In this document: positions 1-9,147 of the stretch, one piece after another
How the letters are laid out: each line of letters starts with the position of its first letter
Position numbering within the stretch: the stretch's first letter is position 1
DNA from: Streptomyces sp. AP-93
Lineage (GTDB): Bacteria > Actinomycetota > Actinomycetes > Streptomycetales > Streptomycetaceae
Length of the DNA stretch: 55,241 nucleotides
Direction: 5' to 3'
NCBI RefSeq assembly: GCF_022808175.1
Contig: NZ_JALGBX010000040.1
Span: 1-55,241 of the forward strand
Notes under the pieces: model-generated
Seen by the model: only the letters and a program-made list of their open reading frames with translations
What the model was told of the DNA's origin: nothing
Database searches by the model: none
Position numbers and translations under genes: made by a program

Positions 1-1781
1 GCGTGCCGGGACGCGGTGGTGTCCAGGTACGCGGTGGTGGGGTCGTCCACGTCGGTGAAGCGGACGAAGGAGGCCAGGACGGCGGACACGAGGTCGCGTT
101 TCCCGGTGAGGCCGCAGGCGGTGCACTTGTGCTCGCGGTCGCGGAGGGTCTTCTTGATGCGTTCGCCGCACAGGCAGTGCTGGGACAGGGCGGTGGACCA
201 GGTGGAGGCTCGTACGAGTCGGCCACCCGCTGCCTGGCATTCCCGCTCAAGGGCCGAGATCAGCAGGCCGGGGGTGGTCTGTGAGAGACGCTTGCCCCAC
301 AGTCGGTACCAGGTGCGGATGTCGCAGTCCTCGACCACGAGCACGGGGCCGTGAGCGGCGATGATCTCGCGGGCGAGGAGGCGGGCGCGGTGACGTCGGT
401 GCTCGGCGGCCGATGCGGCGGCTTCGGCTTGGCGGGCGCGCAGCTCCCGGTACTCGGTGGACAGTCGGTCACGCCGGAACGCCTGCTTCGGCACCCCGTC
501 GACGCGGGCAACGCGAGCACCACCCGGAACGCTGACGGCCTTGGGCTCCAGGCCCTTGGCCGCCCGCTGCTCCGCCCTGCGGATCTGCTTCTTCGACAGC
601 CCGTACTGCGCGGTGTTCATCGCCCGCCGGGAGCGCTCCAGCGCTCGCGCACGACCGCGCCGCTTCTTCGCCTCCCGCTCCAGCAGCGCCTGTTCCTCGG
701 GGCTGAGCGTGATCTCGGTGGAGGCTGGGGTGCCGTCGGCGGGGTCCAGGGTGGCGGGCAGGGAGACGATCGAGACGTTGGAGACATTGCCGTCCACGCC
801 GCCGATCCGGTTCAGGGCGGAGGCCTGTCGGCGCATCTGCTGTACGGAGGGGGCGGTGTATCCGGGGCCGAGGATCATCAGATGCGCCTCGTACACCCAG
901 CCGCCCGGCGCGGACGTCTTCCTACGCCGTACGAGATCGACCTTGTGCCAGCGGCCGGGATTCGACAGGAAGTGTTCGACACGCGCCCACTGGCCGGGCC
1001 GCTGCGGGATCCGCACCGGGAGCACGAGGTCACCCCGGCCGGAATCGGGGCCGCCCGCGAACACCACAGCGAGCGGGCCCGTATGGTCCCACCACGTGGC
1101 CTTCCTGGTGCCCGGCTTCCCCGACGCGGTGGTGTTGCCGGTGGGAACAACGCCGGACGGCGCCTCCGGTACTCCCGTCCGGCGAGGCTGGGCGAAGGTG
1201 TGCCGGCCGCCGTCGGTGTGGGCCATGACGTGGCCGTGGAGGGTGCCGACGAGACGGAAGGTCTCCCACTTGCGTTCGGCTGTGTGGGAGCGGGCACGTC
1301 CGGGGATGCGGGTGAAGCCGTGCCAACGCCCGGTCTTGGGGCGGCCGTGCCGCTTGCCGGTGGCGTCGGGGAACAGGTGGCGCTGTACGCCGTTCCACAC
1401 CTCGTCGGCCATATGCATGGCCAGGGCCTTCGAGGCGTGGTGCTTCAAGTGCCCCGAGTCTTCGAGGTGCTTGTACGCGCACCGCTCCACCGCTTCACGG
1501 GACAGGCCCAGACGCTGCCTTACGGCCTTCGCATCGTCGTGCTCCCGCTCGTGGAACGCGGTCCAGTAGGCATCGACCTTGGCGCGGGCATCACGCTGGA
1601 CGGCCCGCTTGACCGCCCACATCGCACCGAACAGCTTCTCCAGCCGGGCCAGGTCAGCGGGGTCGGTGACGGACAGCGGCAGCACCATCACCGACACCTG
1701 CCCGTCGTCGGGCTTCTTCCACTTCGGGGCCTTGTTCTTGCCCCGGAACTTCCGCTGCGTCCGCGCAACCCACATGGCCAT
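1..1781 (-). CDS. TnpB-like RuvC nuclease/transposase accessory protein, 3' end off the window
   Basis: The minus-strand frame is open from ATG 1781 to the window edge, giving about 593 residues without a stop. RuvC-like acidic motifs appear in order: Asp330 in GGVDGNVSN, Glu484 in LVVEDCD and Asp563 in GKRDLVSAVLA. A zinc ribbon lies before the last Asp (C536, C538, C553, C556; the first pair is CxC, not the usual CxxC). This order is that of IS200/IS605/IS1341 TnpB proteins, which are RNA-guided nucleases. It is longer than a typical TnpB (about 400 aa), with a large N-terminal part and a basic insertion near residues 350-460. No tnpA lies on its 5' side; any guide RNA region at the 3' end is outside the window. 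A G-rich ribosome site precedes ATG 1781. Confidence 0.8.
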   Translation of the reverse strand, partial: MAMWVARTQRKFRGKNKAPKWKKPDDGQVSVMVLPLSVTDPADLARLEKLFGAMWAVKRAVQRDARAKVDAYWTAFHEREHDDAKAVRQRLGLSREAVERCAYKHLEDSGHLKHHASKALAMHMADEVWNGVQRHLFPDATGKRHGRPKTGRWHGFTRIPGRARSHTAERKWETFRLVGTLHGHVMAHTDGGRHTFAQPRRTGVPEAPSGVVPTGNTTASGKPGTRKATWWDHTGPLAVVFAGGPDSGRGDLVLPVRIPQRPGQWARVEHFLSNPGRWHKVDLVRRRKTSAPGGWVYEAHLMILGPGYTAPSVQQMRRQASALNRIGGVDGNVSNVSIVSLPATLDPADGTPASTEITLSPEEQALLEREAKKRRGRARALERSRRAMNTAQYGLSKKQIRRAEQRAAKGLEPKAVSVPGGARVARVDGVPKQAFRRDRLSTEYRELRARQAEAAASAAEHRRHRARLLAREIIAAHGPVLVVEDCDIRTWYRLWGKRLSQTTPGLLISALERECQAAGGRLVRASTWSTALSQHCLCGERIKKTLRDREHKCTACGLTGKRDLVSAVLASFVRFTDVDDPTTAYLDTTASRH

Positions 1782-2095
1782 CACCCCCCGTCACCCCCCG
1801 ACTACCCTACGGTACGACATGTGGGTGGTTAAGCCGTTTCAGCAAGAAAGAAATAGGATCTACGGCCATCACAATTCCTGGATGCGAAGACGCCAAGCAG
1901 GCAGCGGAGCGACTCAAGGTGACCGTCCAAAGCCTTCATCGTCCTGGTCGCCCGCGTCGCCGCCCTCTACCCCCGCCCGGACGCGGGCGGCCCTGGGCTC
2001 TCCTGCTGGACACCTGATCCGGGCGGGGGCCGGGGCCGGTGTCCCGGCTCCGGCTCCGACATGTCGCCACCCCGCCCCCTTGAGACAATGGGTCC
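1782..2095. other. Intergenic region between divergent tnpB-like gene and methyltransferase
   Basis: This 314-base gap holds the divergent 5' regions of the two flanking genes. A TAGGGT-like -10 box for the tnpB-like gene is visible on the minus strand at 1804-1809. The segment around 1810-1900 is AT-richer than the neighbours and may be the left end of the mobile element, but no clear terminal repeat was recognised. No gene is supported here. Confidence 0.5.
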
Positions 2096-2935
2096 ATGAC
2101 CGGCACAGGGCCCCAGGGCCCGGGGCGCTACGGCGAGCGGGTCTTCCGCCCCGAGGCCGGCGGCGAGGCGGACCGGATCGACCTCGGCGCCCTCACCTAC
2201 GACGGGACGACCATGTCCCGGCTGCGGCAGCTGGGCGTGGGCCCGGGCTGGACCTGCCTGGACGTCGGAGCGGGCACCGGGACGGTGGCGCGCCGGCTGC
2301 TGGAGGAGGCGGGGGTCGCGCAGGTCCTCGCGGTGGACCGGGACGTACGTTTCCTCGCCGCGCACCCCGTGCCGGGGCTGACCCCGCTCCAGGCGGACGT
2401 CACCGCGGACGGCTTCTCCCCGGGCCTCTTCCGGCTGGTCCACGCCCGCTTCGTCCTCATGCACCTGCCGGACCGGCCGCGGCTGGTCGCCCGGCTCGCC
2501 GGGCTGCTCGCCCCCGGCGGCGTCCTGGTGATCAGCGACGCCGTGGACCTGACGACGGACTCCGCGCCCCTCAGCCCGTACACCGACGCGATGCGGGCCA
2601 TGTGGCGCGGGCTGCGCGAGAGCATCGGGACGGACGTGTCGCAGGTGGTCCACCACCCCGAGCTGCTGGAGGCGGCGGGGCTGGAATCGGTGGCGGCCGA
2701 GGTCCACATACCGCCGCTGCTGCCGGGCAGCGCGATCAGCCGGTTCTGGGCGGACACCTGGGACCGGGCCCGCGCGGACATGCTGGCGACGGGGCTCCTC
2801 GACGAGGACCGGCTCGCCGAAGCCCTGCGGCTGCTGGACTCGCCCGGGTACGCCGGGCTGTCGCCGGGCATGCTCACGGCCTGGGGCTGGAAACCCGGAG
2901 CGCCCGGAGCGCCCGGAGCGCCCGGAGCCTCGTAG
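2096..2935 (+). CDS. Class I SAM-dependent methyltransferase
   Basis: A 279-residue protein with the Rossmann methyltransferase motif I LDVGAGTGTVARRLL (about residues 58-72), a motif II acidic residue in AVDRD, and the post-motif LLAPGGVLVISDAV. The substrate cannot be read from the sequence; the C-terminal half carries the variable acceptor region. The C-terminus ends in a GAPGAPGAPGA tract encoded by a tandem GAGCGCCCG-type repeat, probably a length-variable tail. ATG 2096 is chosen because the family's N-terminal region begins just after it. It is transcribed alone, divergent from the tnpB-like gene. Confidence 0.85.
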   Translation: MTGTGPQGPGRYGERVFRPEAGGEADRIDLGALTYDGTTMSRLRQLGVGPGWTCLDVGAGTGTVARRLLEEAGVAQVLAVDRDVRFLAAHPVPGLTPLQADVTADGFSPGLFRLVHARFVLMHLPDRPRLVARLAGLLAPGGVLVISDAVDLTTDSAPLSPYTDAMRAMWRGLRESIGTDVSQVVHHPELLEAAGLESVAAEVHIPPLLPGSAISRFWADTWDRARADMLATGLLDEDRLAEALRLLDSPGYAGLSPGMLTAWGWKPGAPGAPGAPGAS

Positions 2936-3085
2936 GCGCGCGTCCGTCGCGGTCCGGCGCCCGGCTGGTTACCGGGGGGTAGGCCGGCCCCGTCCGGGTG
3001 TTGTACGGTCCCTCCCGTCAGCGGAAGGGTGGTGCCGTGCGTCGTCCCTCGCGTGCGCCACGGTCGATGAGTGAGGCGGTCGTCC

Positions 3086-3940
3086 ATGGCGGACCATGAC
3101 CTGTCGGGCTTCGAGCGCGACGCGTTCACCCACGGGGGCAGCACGCGTCCCGTCCTGCGCCGCGGCAGCGGGCCCGCGGTGATCGTGATCGCGGAGATCC
3201 CCGGGATCACCCCGAAGGTGCTGGAGTTCGCCGAGCGGGTGGCCGCGCTGGGCTGCACCGCCGTGCTCCCGGTGCTGTTCGGCACGCCCGGCCGCGACCC
3301 CCACCCCACGGCCCACGGCCTGCTGCGGGGCGCGGCGTACACCGCGTCCAGTGCCTGGAACGTGTGCGTGAGCCGGGAGTTCACCGTCCTGGCCACCGGC
3401 CGGAGCTCGCCCGTCGTGAGCTGGCTGCGCGCGCTGTCCGCGTACGAACACCAGCGCTGCGGCGGCCCGGGCGTGGGCGCCGTCGGCATGTGCCTGACCG
3501 GCGGCTTCGCCCTTGCCATGGCCGTCGACGAGCACCTGCTCGTGCCCGTCCTGTCGCAGCCGTCCCTTCCCCTGGGCATCACCGCCCGTCGGCGGGACGG
3601 CATCGACATCTCCTCCGAGGACCTCGCCACCGTCCGGGGACGCTGCGAGCGCGAGGGCCTGCAGGTGGTGGGGCTGCGCTTCAGGAGCGACCGGCTCGCG
3701 CCCGACGCCCGTTTCGCCTTCCTGCGCCGCGAGCTCGGTGACGCCTTCGTCGCCGTCGAGCTGGAGGACGACGACGCCAACCCCGAAGCCGTGCTGCCAC
3801 CGCACTCCGTGCTCACCGAGCACCTCGTCGACCAGCCCGGGCAGGCCACCCGCGCGGCGCTGGACCAGGTGCTCGGCCTCCTGCGGACCCGCCTGCTCCC
3901 GGAGACGGCCCGGACAACCCAGACGGCCCCGACGGCCTAG
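3086..3940 (+). CDS. Dienelactone hydrolase family alpha/beta hydrolase
   Basis: A 284-residue alpha/beta hydrolase. The nucleophile motif GMCLTGGFA contains the catalytic Cys typical of dienelactone hydrolases, and VIVIAEIPGITPKVLEFAERVA is the N-terminal signature containing the usual E-x-x-G turn. An Asp/Glu-rich stretch (residues about 225-240) and a late His (HSVLTEHLV) could complete the triad. ATG 3086 is preferred over the in-frame GTG at 3071 because family members start with this short lead. The true substrate is unknown. The TAG stop overlaps the stop of the convergent ogt gene by three bases, so the two transcripts meet tail to tail with no spacer. Confidence 0.82.
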   Translation: MADHDLSGFERDAFTHGGSTRPVLRRGSGPAVIVIAEIPGITPKVLEFAERVAALGCTAVLPVLFGTPGRDPHPTAHGLLRGAAYTASSAWNVCVSREFTVLATGRSSPVVSWLRALSAYEHQRCGGPGVGAVGMCLTGGFALAMAVDEHLLVPVLSQPSLPLGITARRRDGIDISSEDLATVRGRCEREGLQVVGLRFRSDRLAPDARFAFLRRELGDAFVAVELEDDDANPEAVLPPHSVLTEHLVDQPGQATRAALDQVLGLLRTRLLPETARTTQTAPTA

Positions 3941-4467
3941 AGCTGCTCGGCCCCGGACTCGAAGGCCAGCAGGCGCACCTTGCGGTCGATGCCGCCGCCG
4001 TAGCCGGTCATGGAGCCGGACGCCCCGATGACGCGGTGACACGGCACGATGATGCCGACCGGGTTCTTCCCGTTGGCCAGCCCCACCGCGCGGGAGGCGT
4101 TGGGCTTGCCGAGCTTGGCGGCCAGCTCGCCGTAGGACCAGGTCTGCCCGTAGGGGATCCGTACGAGCTGCTCCCACACGCTGCGCTGGAACTCGGTGCC
4201 CTCCAGCCGGACCGGCAGGTCGAACGCGGTGAGCTCCCCGGCGAAGTACGCGGTCAGCTGCCGCACCACCTCCGGGAAGGGGTCCTCACCGGCCGCGACG
4301 CGCTCCCCGAAGGCCTCCTCGGCCGGACGGTGGCGCTGCCCGGTCATGTAGAGGCCGCACAGGACGCCGTCGGCGGCGACGAGGGTGAGCGGCCCGTAGG
4401 GGCTGTCCACGACGGTGTGCTGCCTGATGGTGCTCGTGCTGCTCGTGCTGCTCGTGCTGCTGCTCAT
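3937..4467 (-). CDS. ogt: Methylated-DNA--protein-cysteine S-methyltransferase
   Basis: A 176-residue O6-alkylguanine-DNA alkyltransferase. It repairs O6-methylguanine by irreversible transfer of the alkyl group to its active-site Cys143 in the IIVPCHRVIGAS motif. The DNA-binding helix-turn-helix precedes it (YGELAAKLGKPNASRAVG) with the Asn hinge and the arginine finger. The first dozen residues are a Ser/Thr run (MSSSTSSTSSTST) coded by a repeated GTGCTGCTC-like unit, which may vary in length between strains. It lies 36 bases downstream of the Ada-AlkA gene on the same strand, forming an alkylation-damage repair operon. Confidence 0.95.
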   Translation of the reverse strand: MSSSTSSTSSTSTIRQHTVVDSPYGPLTLVAADGVLCGLYMTGQRHRPAEEAFGERVAAGEDPFPEVVRQLTAYFAGELTAFDLPVRLEGTEFQRSVWEQLVRIPYGQTWSYGELAAKLGKPNASRAVGLANGKNPVGIIVPCHRVIGASGSMTGYGGGIDRKVRLLAFESGAEQL

Positions 4468-4503
4468 GACGGCTCGTACTCCTCGGAAGTCGGCGGGGTG
4501 GGG

Positions 4504-6003
4504 TCAGACGGGCAGGACGTTGATCGCGTGGTCCTCGGTGGCCCACAGGTACTGCACGGCGTACGCGCGCCAGGGCCGCCACCGCGCCGCGCGGGCCGTC
4601 AGCGCCGCGGGCGTAGAGGGGAGGCCGAGCCCCTTCGCGGCCCGCCGGATCCCCAGGTCGGCCGGGATGAAGGCGTCGGGGTCGCCCAGGGCCCGCATCG
4701 CGATGATCTCGGTGGTCCACGGCCCGAAGCCGGGCAGCGCCCCCAGCCGTGCGCGGGCCGCCTCCCAGTCGCTGTCGATGCCGAGCGGGAGCGAGCCGTC
4801 GGCCAGGGCCGAGACGAGCGTGGTGAAGGTGGTACGCCGGCTGCGCGGCAGGGCCAGGGACTCCGGGTCCAGCCCGGCCAGGGCCTGCGGGGTCGGGAAC
4901 AGGTGCGTCAGACCGCCCTCGGGGTCGGGGTCGGCGACCGGCTCGCCGAGGGCGCGTACCAGGCGGGCCGCGTGCGTACGGGCCGCCCCGGTGGACACCT
5001 GCTGCCCGAGGACCGCCCGTACGGCGAACTCCTCCGCGTCGACGGTACGGGGCACCCGGCGGCCGGGAGCCTTGGCCACGAGAGGGGCCAGCAGCGGGTC
5101 GGCGCGCAGCTGCTCGTCGACGGCCTCGGGGTCCGCGTCGAGGTCCAGGAGGCGCCGGCAACGGCTGATGGCGATGGTGAGGTCGCGCAGGTCGGTGAGG
5201 GCGAGCCGGCAGCCGATGTGGTCGGGCCGCGGGGTGAGGGCGACGACCCCGGTGCCGTACGGGAGCCGCAGCGTGCGGCGGTAGGCGCCCGCCCGCCACT
5301 CCTCGACCCCGGGGACGGCGGTCGCGGCGAGGTGGCCGAAGAGGTTGTCGGGGGTGAGCGGGGCGCGGAAGGGGAGCCGCAGGCTGATGGTGCCGGGCAC
5401 CTGGACCTGGGCGGACCCGGCCCCCGGGGCGGCCCCCCGGCCGGCCGCCTTGGCCCGCAGCTCGCTCGGGGCCAGGGCGAAGACCTCGCGGACGGTGTCG
5501 TTGAAGGTCCGGATCGAGGAGAAGCCGGCGGCGAAGGCGATGTCGCCCATCGGGAGCGCGGAGGTCTCGATCAGCAGCCGGGCGGTCTGCGCGCGCTGGG
5601 CGCGGGCCAGGGCGAGGGGTCCGGCGCCGAGCTCGGCGTTCAGCTGGCGCTCCACCTGGCGGGAGGAGTACCCCAGCCGGGTGGCCAGCCCCGGTACGCC
5701 CTCGCGGTCGACCACCCCGTCCTGGATGAGGCGCATGGCGCGGGCGACGGCGTCGGCGCGGGCGTTCCACTCGGGGGAGCCGGGGGAGGTGTCGGGCCGG
5801 CACCGCTTGCAGGCCCGGTACCCGCTCTGCTGGCAGGCGGCGGCGCTGGGCAGGAAGGTCATGTTCTCGACCTTGGGCGGTACGGCGGGGCAGCTGGGGC
5901 GGCAGTAGATTCCGGTGGTCCGCACGGCGGTGAAGAACCAGCCGTCGAAGCGGGCGTCCTTCGACTGGACGGCCCTCACGCAACGCTCCGTGTCGGTGTA
6001 CAT
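4504..6003 (-). CDS. Ada-like regulator fused to DNA-3-methyladenine glycosylase II (AlkA)
   Basis: A 499-residue fusion. The N-terminal Ada zinc domain has Cys34, Cys38, Cys65 and Cys68, where Cys34 would accept methyl groups from phosphotriesters. An AraC-type helix-turn-helix follows (about 85-185). The C-terminal AlkA glycosylase (about 200-499) has the helix-hairpin-helix LPGFGPWTTEIIAMRALG followed by the catalytic Asp region DAFIPADLG. It should sense methylated DNA, activate its own operon and excise 3-methyladenine. ATG 6003 is chosen over ATG 6012 because GGGAGG ends ten bases upstream of it and abuts the other. Cotranscribed with ogt. Confidence 0.93.
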   Translation of the reverse strand: MYTDTERCVRAVQSKDARFDGWFFTAVRTTGIYCRPSCPAVPPKVENMTFLPSAAACQQSGYRACKRCRPDTSPGSPEWNARADAVARAMRLIQDGVVDREGVPGLATRLGYSSRQVERQLNAELGAGPLALARAQRAQTARLLIETSALPMGDIAFAAGFSSIRTFNDTVREVFALAPSELRAKAAGRGAAPGAGSAQVQVPGTISLRLPFRAPLTPDNLFGHLAATAVPGVEEWRAGAYRRTLRLPYGTGVVALTPRPDHIGCRLALTDLRDLTIAISRCRRLLDLDADPEAVDEQLRADPLLAPLVAKAPGRRVPRTVDAEEFAVRAVLGQQVSTGAARTHAARLVRALGEPVADPDPEGGLTHLFPTPQALAGLDPESLALPRSRRTTFTTLVSALADGSLPLGIDSDWEAARARLGALPGFGPWTTEIIAMRALGDPDAFIPADLGIRRAAKGLGLPSTPAALTARAARWRPWRAYAVQYLWATEDHAINVLPV

Positions 6004-6239
6004 GGCTCCCATCCTCCCGGCCGGCCGGGCGCCGGGCTGGCGGTTTTCCGACACCAAGGCTAGGGCCCCTCCTGCCCTCCCGGCGCCGGATCCCCGCTGC
6101 GCGGAGCTGTCCCGCCGGGCATGGCCCCCGGCTGCGGGTGTGCCGCTGCGCATGCGGAAGGGGGCGGGCCCCGCGCATGCGGAAGGCCCCCGGCTGCCTG
6201 GTGGCGGCCGGGGGCCCTCTCGTACGGGTACAGCCGTGG

Positions 6240-7109
6240 CTACGGGGCCTGGGTGGCCCGGGCCTCGCGGCGGTTGTGGCGGAACGTGTTCGCGCGACGG
6301 GTCGTCGCGAACAGCGGGATGGTCGCCGCCAGAGCGATCTGCAGCGCGCAGCCGGTCTGGAGCAGCAGTCCGCCGCCCGGCGCGTCGAACGCCCACGCGG
6401 CCAGCAGGCCCATCGCCGCGACGATCCAGCTCAGCATCGCCACTGCGAGGACACCCCGCGGCTTGGGGTACTCGACCCGGCTCACCATCAGCCAGGCCAC
6501 GCCGACGATCGCCAGCAGGGTCGGGATGAACGGCAGCTCCAGCAGCACGATCGAGACGACCGTCAGCGCACCGAAGGGGCTCGGCATGCCCTGGAACATG
6601 CCGTCCTTCATCGCCACGCAGCTGAATCTCGCGAGGCGCAGCACCACCGCCAGCAGGACCACGATCGCCGCCAGCGCCGACATCTTCTGCACGGCGTCGT
6701 CGGCGACCATGCCGTAGACGAGCACGAAGTACGCCGGAGCCAGGCCGAAGCTGATCAGGTCGGACAGGTTGTCCAGCTCCGCGCCCATCGGCGAGCTGCG
6801 CAGCTTGCGCGCGACGATGCCGTCGAAGAGGTCGAAGACCGCGGCGAGCAGCATCAGTATCACGGCCGTGGCCGCGCTGCTGCGGGCCATGCCCGACTCG
6901 CCGCTGCCGGTGAGGTGCGGGATGAGGATCCCGGTGGTGGTGAAGTACACCGCCATGAATCCGCACGTCGCGTTACCGAGCGTGAGGGTGTCCGCTATCG
7001 ACAGCCGCAGTGACAGCGGCATGTCGTCCTCGGCGGACTCCTCCTCGGACGCCTCGGGCACCCATCCGGTCGCCGGCGTCGCCGGGGTTTCAGGTTCAGT
7101 CACGGTCAA
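6240..7109 (-). CDS. pssA: CDP-diacylglycerol--serine O-phosphatidyltransferase
   Basis: A 289-residue integral membrane CDP-alcohol phosphotransferase. The signature D-G-x2-A-R-x8-G-x3-D-x3-D is intact (DLFDGIVARKLRSS followed by MGAELDNLSD). Multiple hydrophobic segments follow. It makes phosphatidylserine from CDP-diacylglycerol and serine, the step before the product of the upstream gene acts. The 5' end overlaps the psd stop by 14 bases if TTG 7109 is used (a G-rich site lies eight bases upstream) or by eight bases from GTG 7103; either way the two are translationally coupled. The N-terminus is acidic and Pro/Thr-rich, so it is probably cytosolic. Confidence 0.93.
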   Translation of the reverse strand: MTVTEPETPATPATGWVPEASEEESAEDDMPLSLRLSIADTLTLGNATCGFMAVYFTTTGILIPHLTGSGESGMARSSAATAVILMLLAAVFDLFDGIVARKLRSSPMGAELDNLSDLISFGLAPAYFVLVYGMVADDAVQKMSALAAIVVLLAVVLRLARFSCVAMKDGMFQGMPSPFGALTVVSIVLLELPFIPTLLAIVGVAWLMVSRVEYPKPRGVLAVAMLSWIVAAMGLLAAWAFDAPGGGLLLQTGCALQIALAATIPLFATTRRANTFRHNRREARATQAP

Positions 7110-7752
7110 TTCGGGTCACCCCCGCGGTGGTGGCCTGTCCGACCTCGACCGCGACCTCGACGCCCTCGGGGAGGTAGATGTCGACGCGGGAGCCGAAGCG
7201 GATCAGACCGATGCGTTCGCCCTGCTCCACCTTGGTGCCGGCCGGCAGGTACGGGACGATGCGACGGGCGACGGCGCCGGCGATCTGCACCATCTCGATG
7301 TCGCCGAGTTCGGTGTCGAAGTGCCAGACGACGCGCTCGTTGTTCTCGCTCTCCTTGTTGAACGCCGGAACGAATCCACCGGGAACGTGTTCCACGGACG
7401 TCACCGTGCCCGAAAGGGGCGCACGGTTGACGTGGACGTTCAGAGGGCTCATGAAGATCGCGACGCGGGTCCGCCCGTCCTTCCACGGCATGATGCTCTG
7501 CACCACACCGTCGGCGGGGGAGATGACCCGGCCCTGCGTGATCTCACGCTCGGGATCGCGGAAGAACCACAGCATGCCCGCCGCGAGCGCGGTGGTGGGC
7601 ACGGCCACGGCCGCCCAGCGTCCGGACTTGCGGGCCCGGACGAGGCTGACGGCGGCGGTGGCGACGGTCGGCAGAAGCCACGGCGATGCTCCGCGCGCGA
7701 GGCGTCCACCGAGGAGGCCGACGCGAGGTGCAGAGGTTTGGCTGTGGGGCAT
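7096..7752 (-). CDS. psd: Phosphatidylserine decarboxylase (pyruvoyl enzyme)
   Basis: A 218-residue short-type phosphatidylserine decarboxylase. The self-cleavage site FGSRVDIYLP is near the C-terminus (about residue 190); the Ser would become the pyruvoyl prosthetic group. Motifs ISPADGVV and FMSPLNVHVNRAPL are conserved in the family. One or two hydrophobic segments near residues 20-55 anchor it to the membrane. It converts phosphatidylserine to phosphatidylethanolamine and is coupled to pssA downstream. A 185-base gap separates it from the acyl-CoA dehydrogenase gene, so it probably has its own promoter there. Confidence 0.95.
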   Translation of the reverse strand: MPHSQTSAPRVGLLGGRLARGASPWLLPTVATAAVSLVRARKSGRWAAVAVPTTALAAGMLWFFRDPEREITQGRVISPADGVVQSIMPWKDGRTRVAIFMSPLNVHVNRAPLSGTVTSVEHVPGGFVPAFNKESENNERVVWHFDTELGDIEMVQIAGAVARRIVPYLPAGTKVEQGERIGLIRFGSRVDIYLPEGVEVAVEVGQATTAGVTRIDRD

Positions 7753-7937
7753 GGATGACCTTCGTAGCGGGTGATGCCGCGCCGCAAACGGGGGGACGGG
7801 ACGGCGGCTTTACTGGAATGCTATCGGTTGCACGCAACAACTGGGCAAGCCAGAAGCCGAGTCGATGACCGTGAGCCAGTGACTGCTAGTGACTCTTTCG
7901 CGGGAAACCACTGGATGATTTACCGCAAAAGGGACTT

Positions 7938-9143
7938 TCAGCCCTGGAGCCGGTACTCCTCGAGCAGGCGTCGCCCGATGATCATTTTCTGGATCTCGGC
8001 GGTACCTTCACCGATGAGCAGCATGGGTGCCTCTCGGTAGAGGCGCTCGATCTCGTACTCCTTCGAGAAGCCGTAGCCACCGTGGATACGGAACGCGTCC
8101 TCCACCACCTCCTTGCAGTACTCGGAGGCGAGGTACTTCGCCATCCCTGCTTCGAGGTCGTTTCGTTCCCCGGAGTCCTTTTTGCGTGCTGCATTGACCA
8201 TCATCGCATGGGCGGCTTCGACCTTGGTAGCCATCTCGGCCAGCTTGAACTGGATCGCCTGGTGCTCGGCGATGGCTTTGCCGAAAGTGTGACGTTGCTG
8301 GGCATACGAGACACCCAGCTCGAATGCACGCTGCGCGACGCCGCAACCACGGGCCGCCACGTTCACGCGGCCGACCTCGACCCCGTCCATCATTTGGTAA
8401 AACCCTCGGCCGGTCTCCCCGCCCAGGACCCGATTGGCCGGAATGCGCAGTCCGTCCATGATGAGCTCGGTCGTGTCGACGCCCTTGTAGCCCATCTTGT
8501 CGATCTTGCCCGGGATGGTCAGGCCGGGCCGGACCTCACCGAAGCCGGCCTCCTTCTCCACGAGGAAGGTCGTCATCGACTTGTGGGGGGCGGTGCCCTC
8601 CGGGTGTCCTTCGTCACTGCGCACCAGAACGGCCACCAGCGTGGACGTGCCGCCGTTCGTCAGCCACATCTTCTGGCCGTTCAGGACGTACTCGTCGCCG
8701 TCCTTCACCGCCTTGGAGGTGATGGCCGACACATCGGAGCCGAGCCCCGGCTCGGACATCGAGAACGCGCCGCGCACCTCGCCCAGCGCCATCCGCGGAA
8801 GGAAGTACTCCTTCTGCTCCTGGGTGCCGTGCTGCTTGAGCATGTACGCCACGATGAAGTGGGTGTTGATGATGCCCGAGACGGACATCCAGCCGCGCGC
8901 GATCTCCTCGACGCACAGCGCGTAGGTGAGGAGCGACTCACCCAGGCCGCCGTACTCCTCCGGGATCATCAGGCCGAAGAGGCCGAGCTCCTTGAGACCG
9001 TCGACGATCGCTTGCGGGTATTCGTCCCGGTGCTCCAGCTCGGTCGCGACCGGGATGATCTCCTTGTCGACGAACTCGCGGACGGTCTTGAGGATGTCCC
9101 TCTGGTCGTCCGTCAGGCCGGCGGTCTGGGCAAGTCGGCTCAT
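7938..9143 (-). CDS. Acyl-CoA dehydrogenase, probable (2S)-methylsuccinyl-CoA dehydrogenase
   Basis: A 401-residue FAD acyl-CoA dehydrogenase with the signatures MSEPGLGSDVSAI and QRHTFGKAIAEHQAIQFKLA, and the C-terminal catalytic Glu region LLIGEGTAEIQ. Context assigns the substrate: it is the last gene of a run encoding the other ethylmalonyl-CoA pathway enzymes, so it most likely oxidises methylsuccinyl-CoA to mesaconyl-CoA. It lacks the long N-terminal extension of the proteobacterial enzyme (about 550 aa). The start lies four bases after the stop of the hydratase gene. The family is certain; the substrate is inferred. Confidence 0.88.
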   Translation of the reverse strand: MSRLAQTAGLTDDQRDILKTVREFVDKEIIPVATELEHRDEYPQAIVDGLKELGLFGLMIPEEYGGLGESLLTYALCVEEIARGWMSVSGIINTHFIVAYMLKQHGTQEQKEYFLPRMALGEVRGAFSMSEPGLGSDVSAITSKAVKDGDEYVLNGQKMWLTNGGTSTLVAVLVRSDEGHPEGTAPHKSMTTFLVEKEAGFGEVRPGLTIPGKIDKMGYKGVDTTELIMDGLRIPANRVLGGETGRGFYQMMDGVEVGRVNVAARGCGVAQRAFELGVSYAQQRHTFGKAIAEHQAIQFKLAEMATKVEAAHAMMVNAARKKDSGERNDLEAGMAKYLASEYCKEVVEDAFRIHGGYGFSKEYEIERLYREAPMLLIGEGTAEIQKMIIGRRLLEEYRLQG

Positions 9144-9147
9144 GGTT

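Noticed and set aside
1880..1960. A short plus-strand frame reading EDAKQAAERLKVTVQSLHR that looks like a helix-turn-helix
   Set aside because: It lacks a start and soon becomes Pro/Arg-rich; too little to call a gene, though it could be a remnant.
4036..6063. Long plus-strand open frames opposite ogt and ada-alkA
   Set aside because: They are by-products of high-GC codon use on the other strand, with no motif or start signal.
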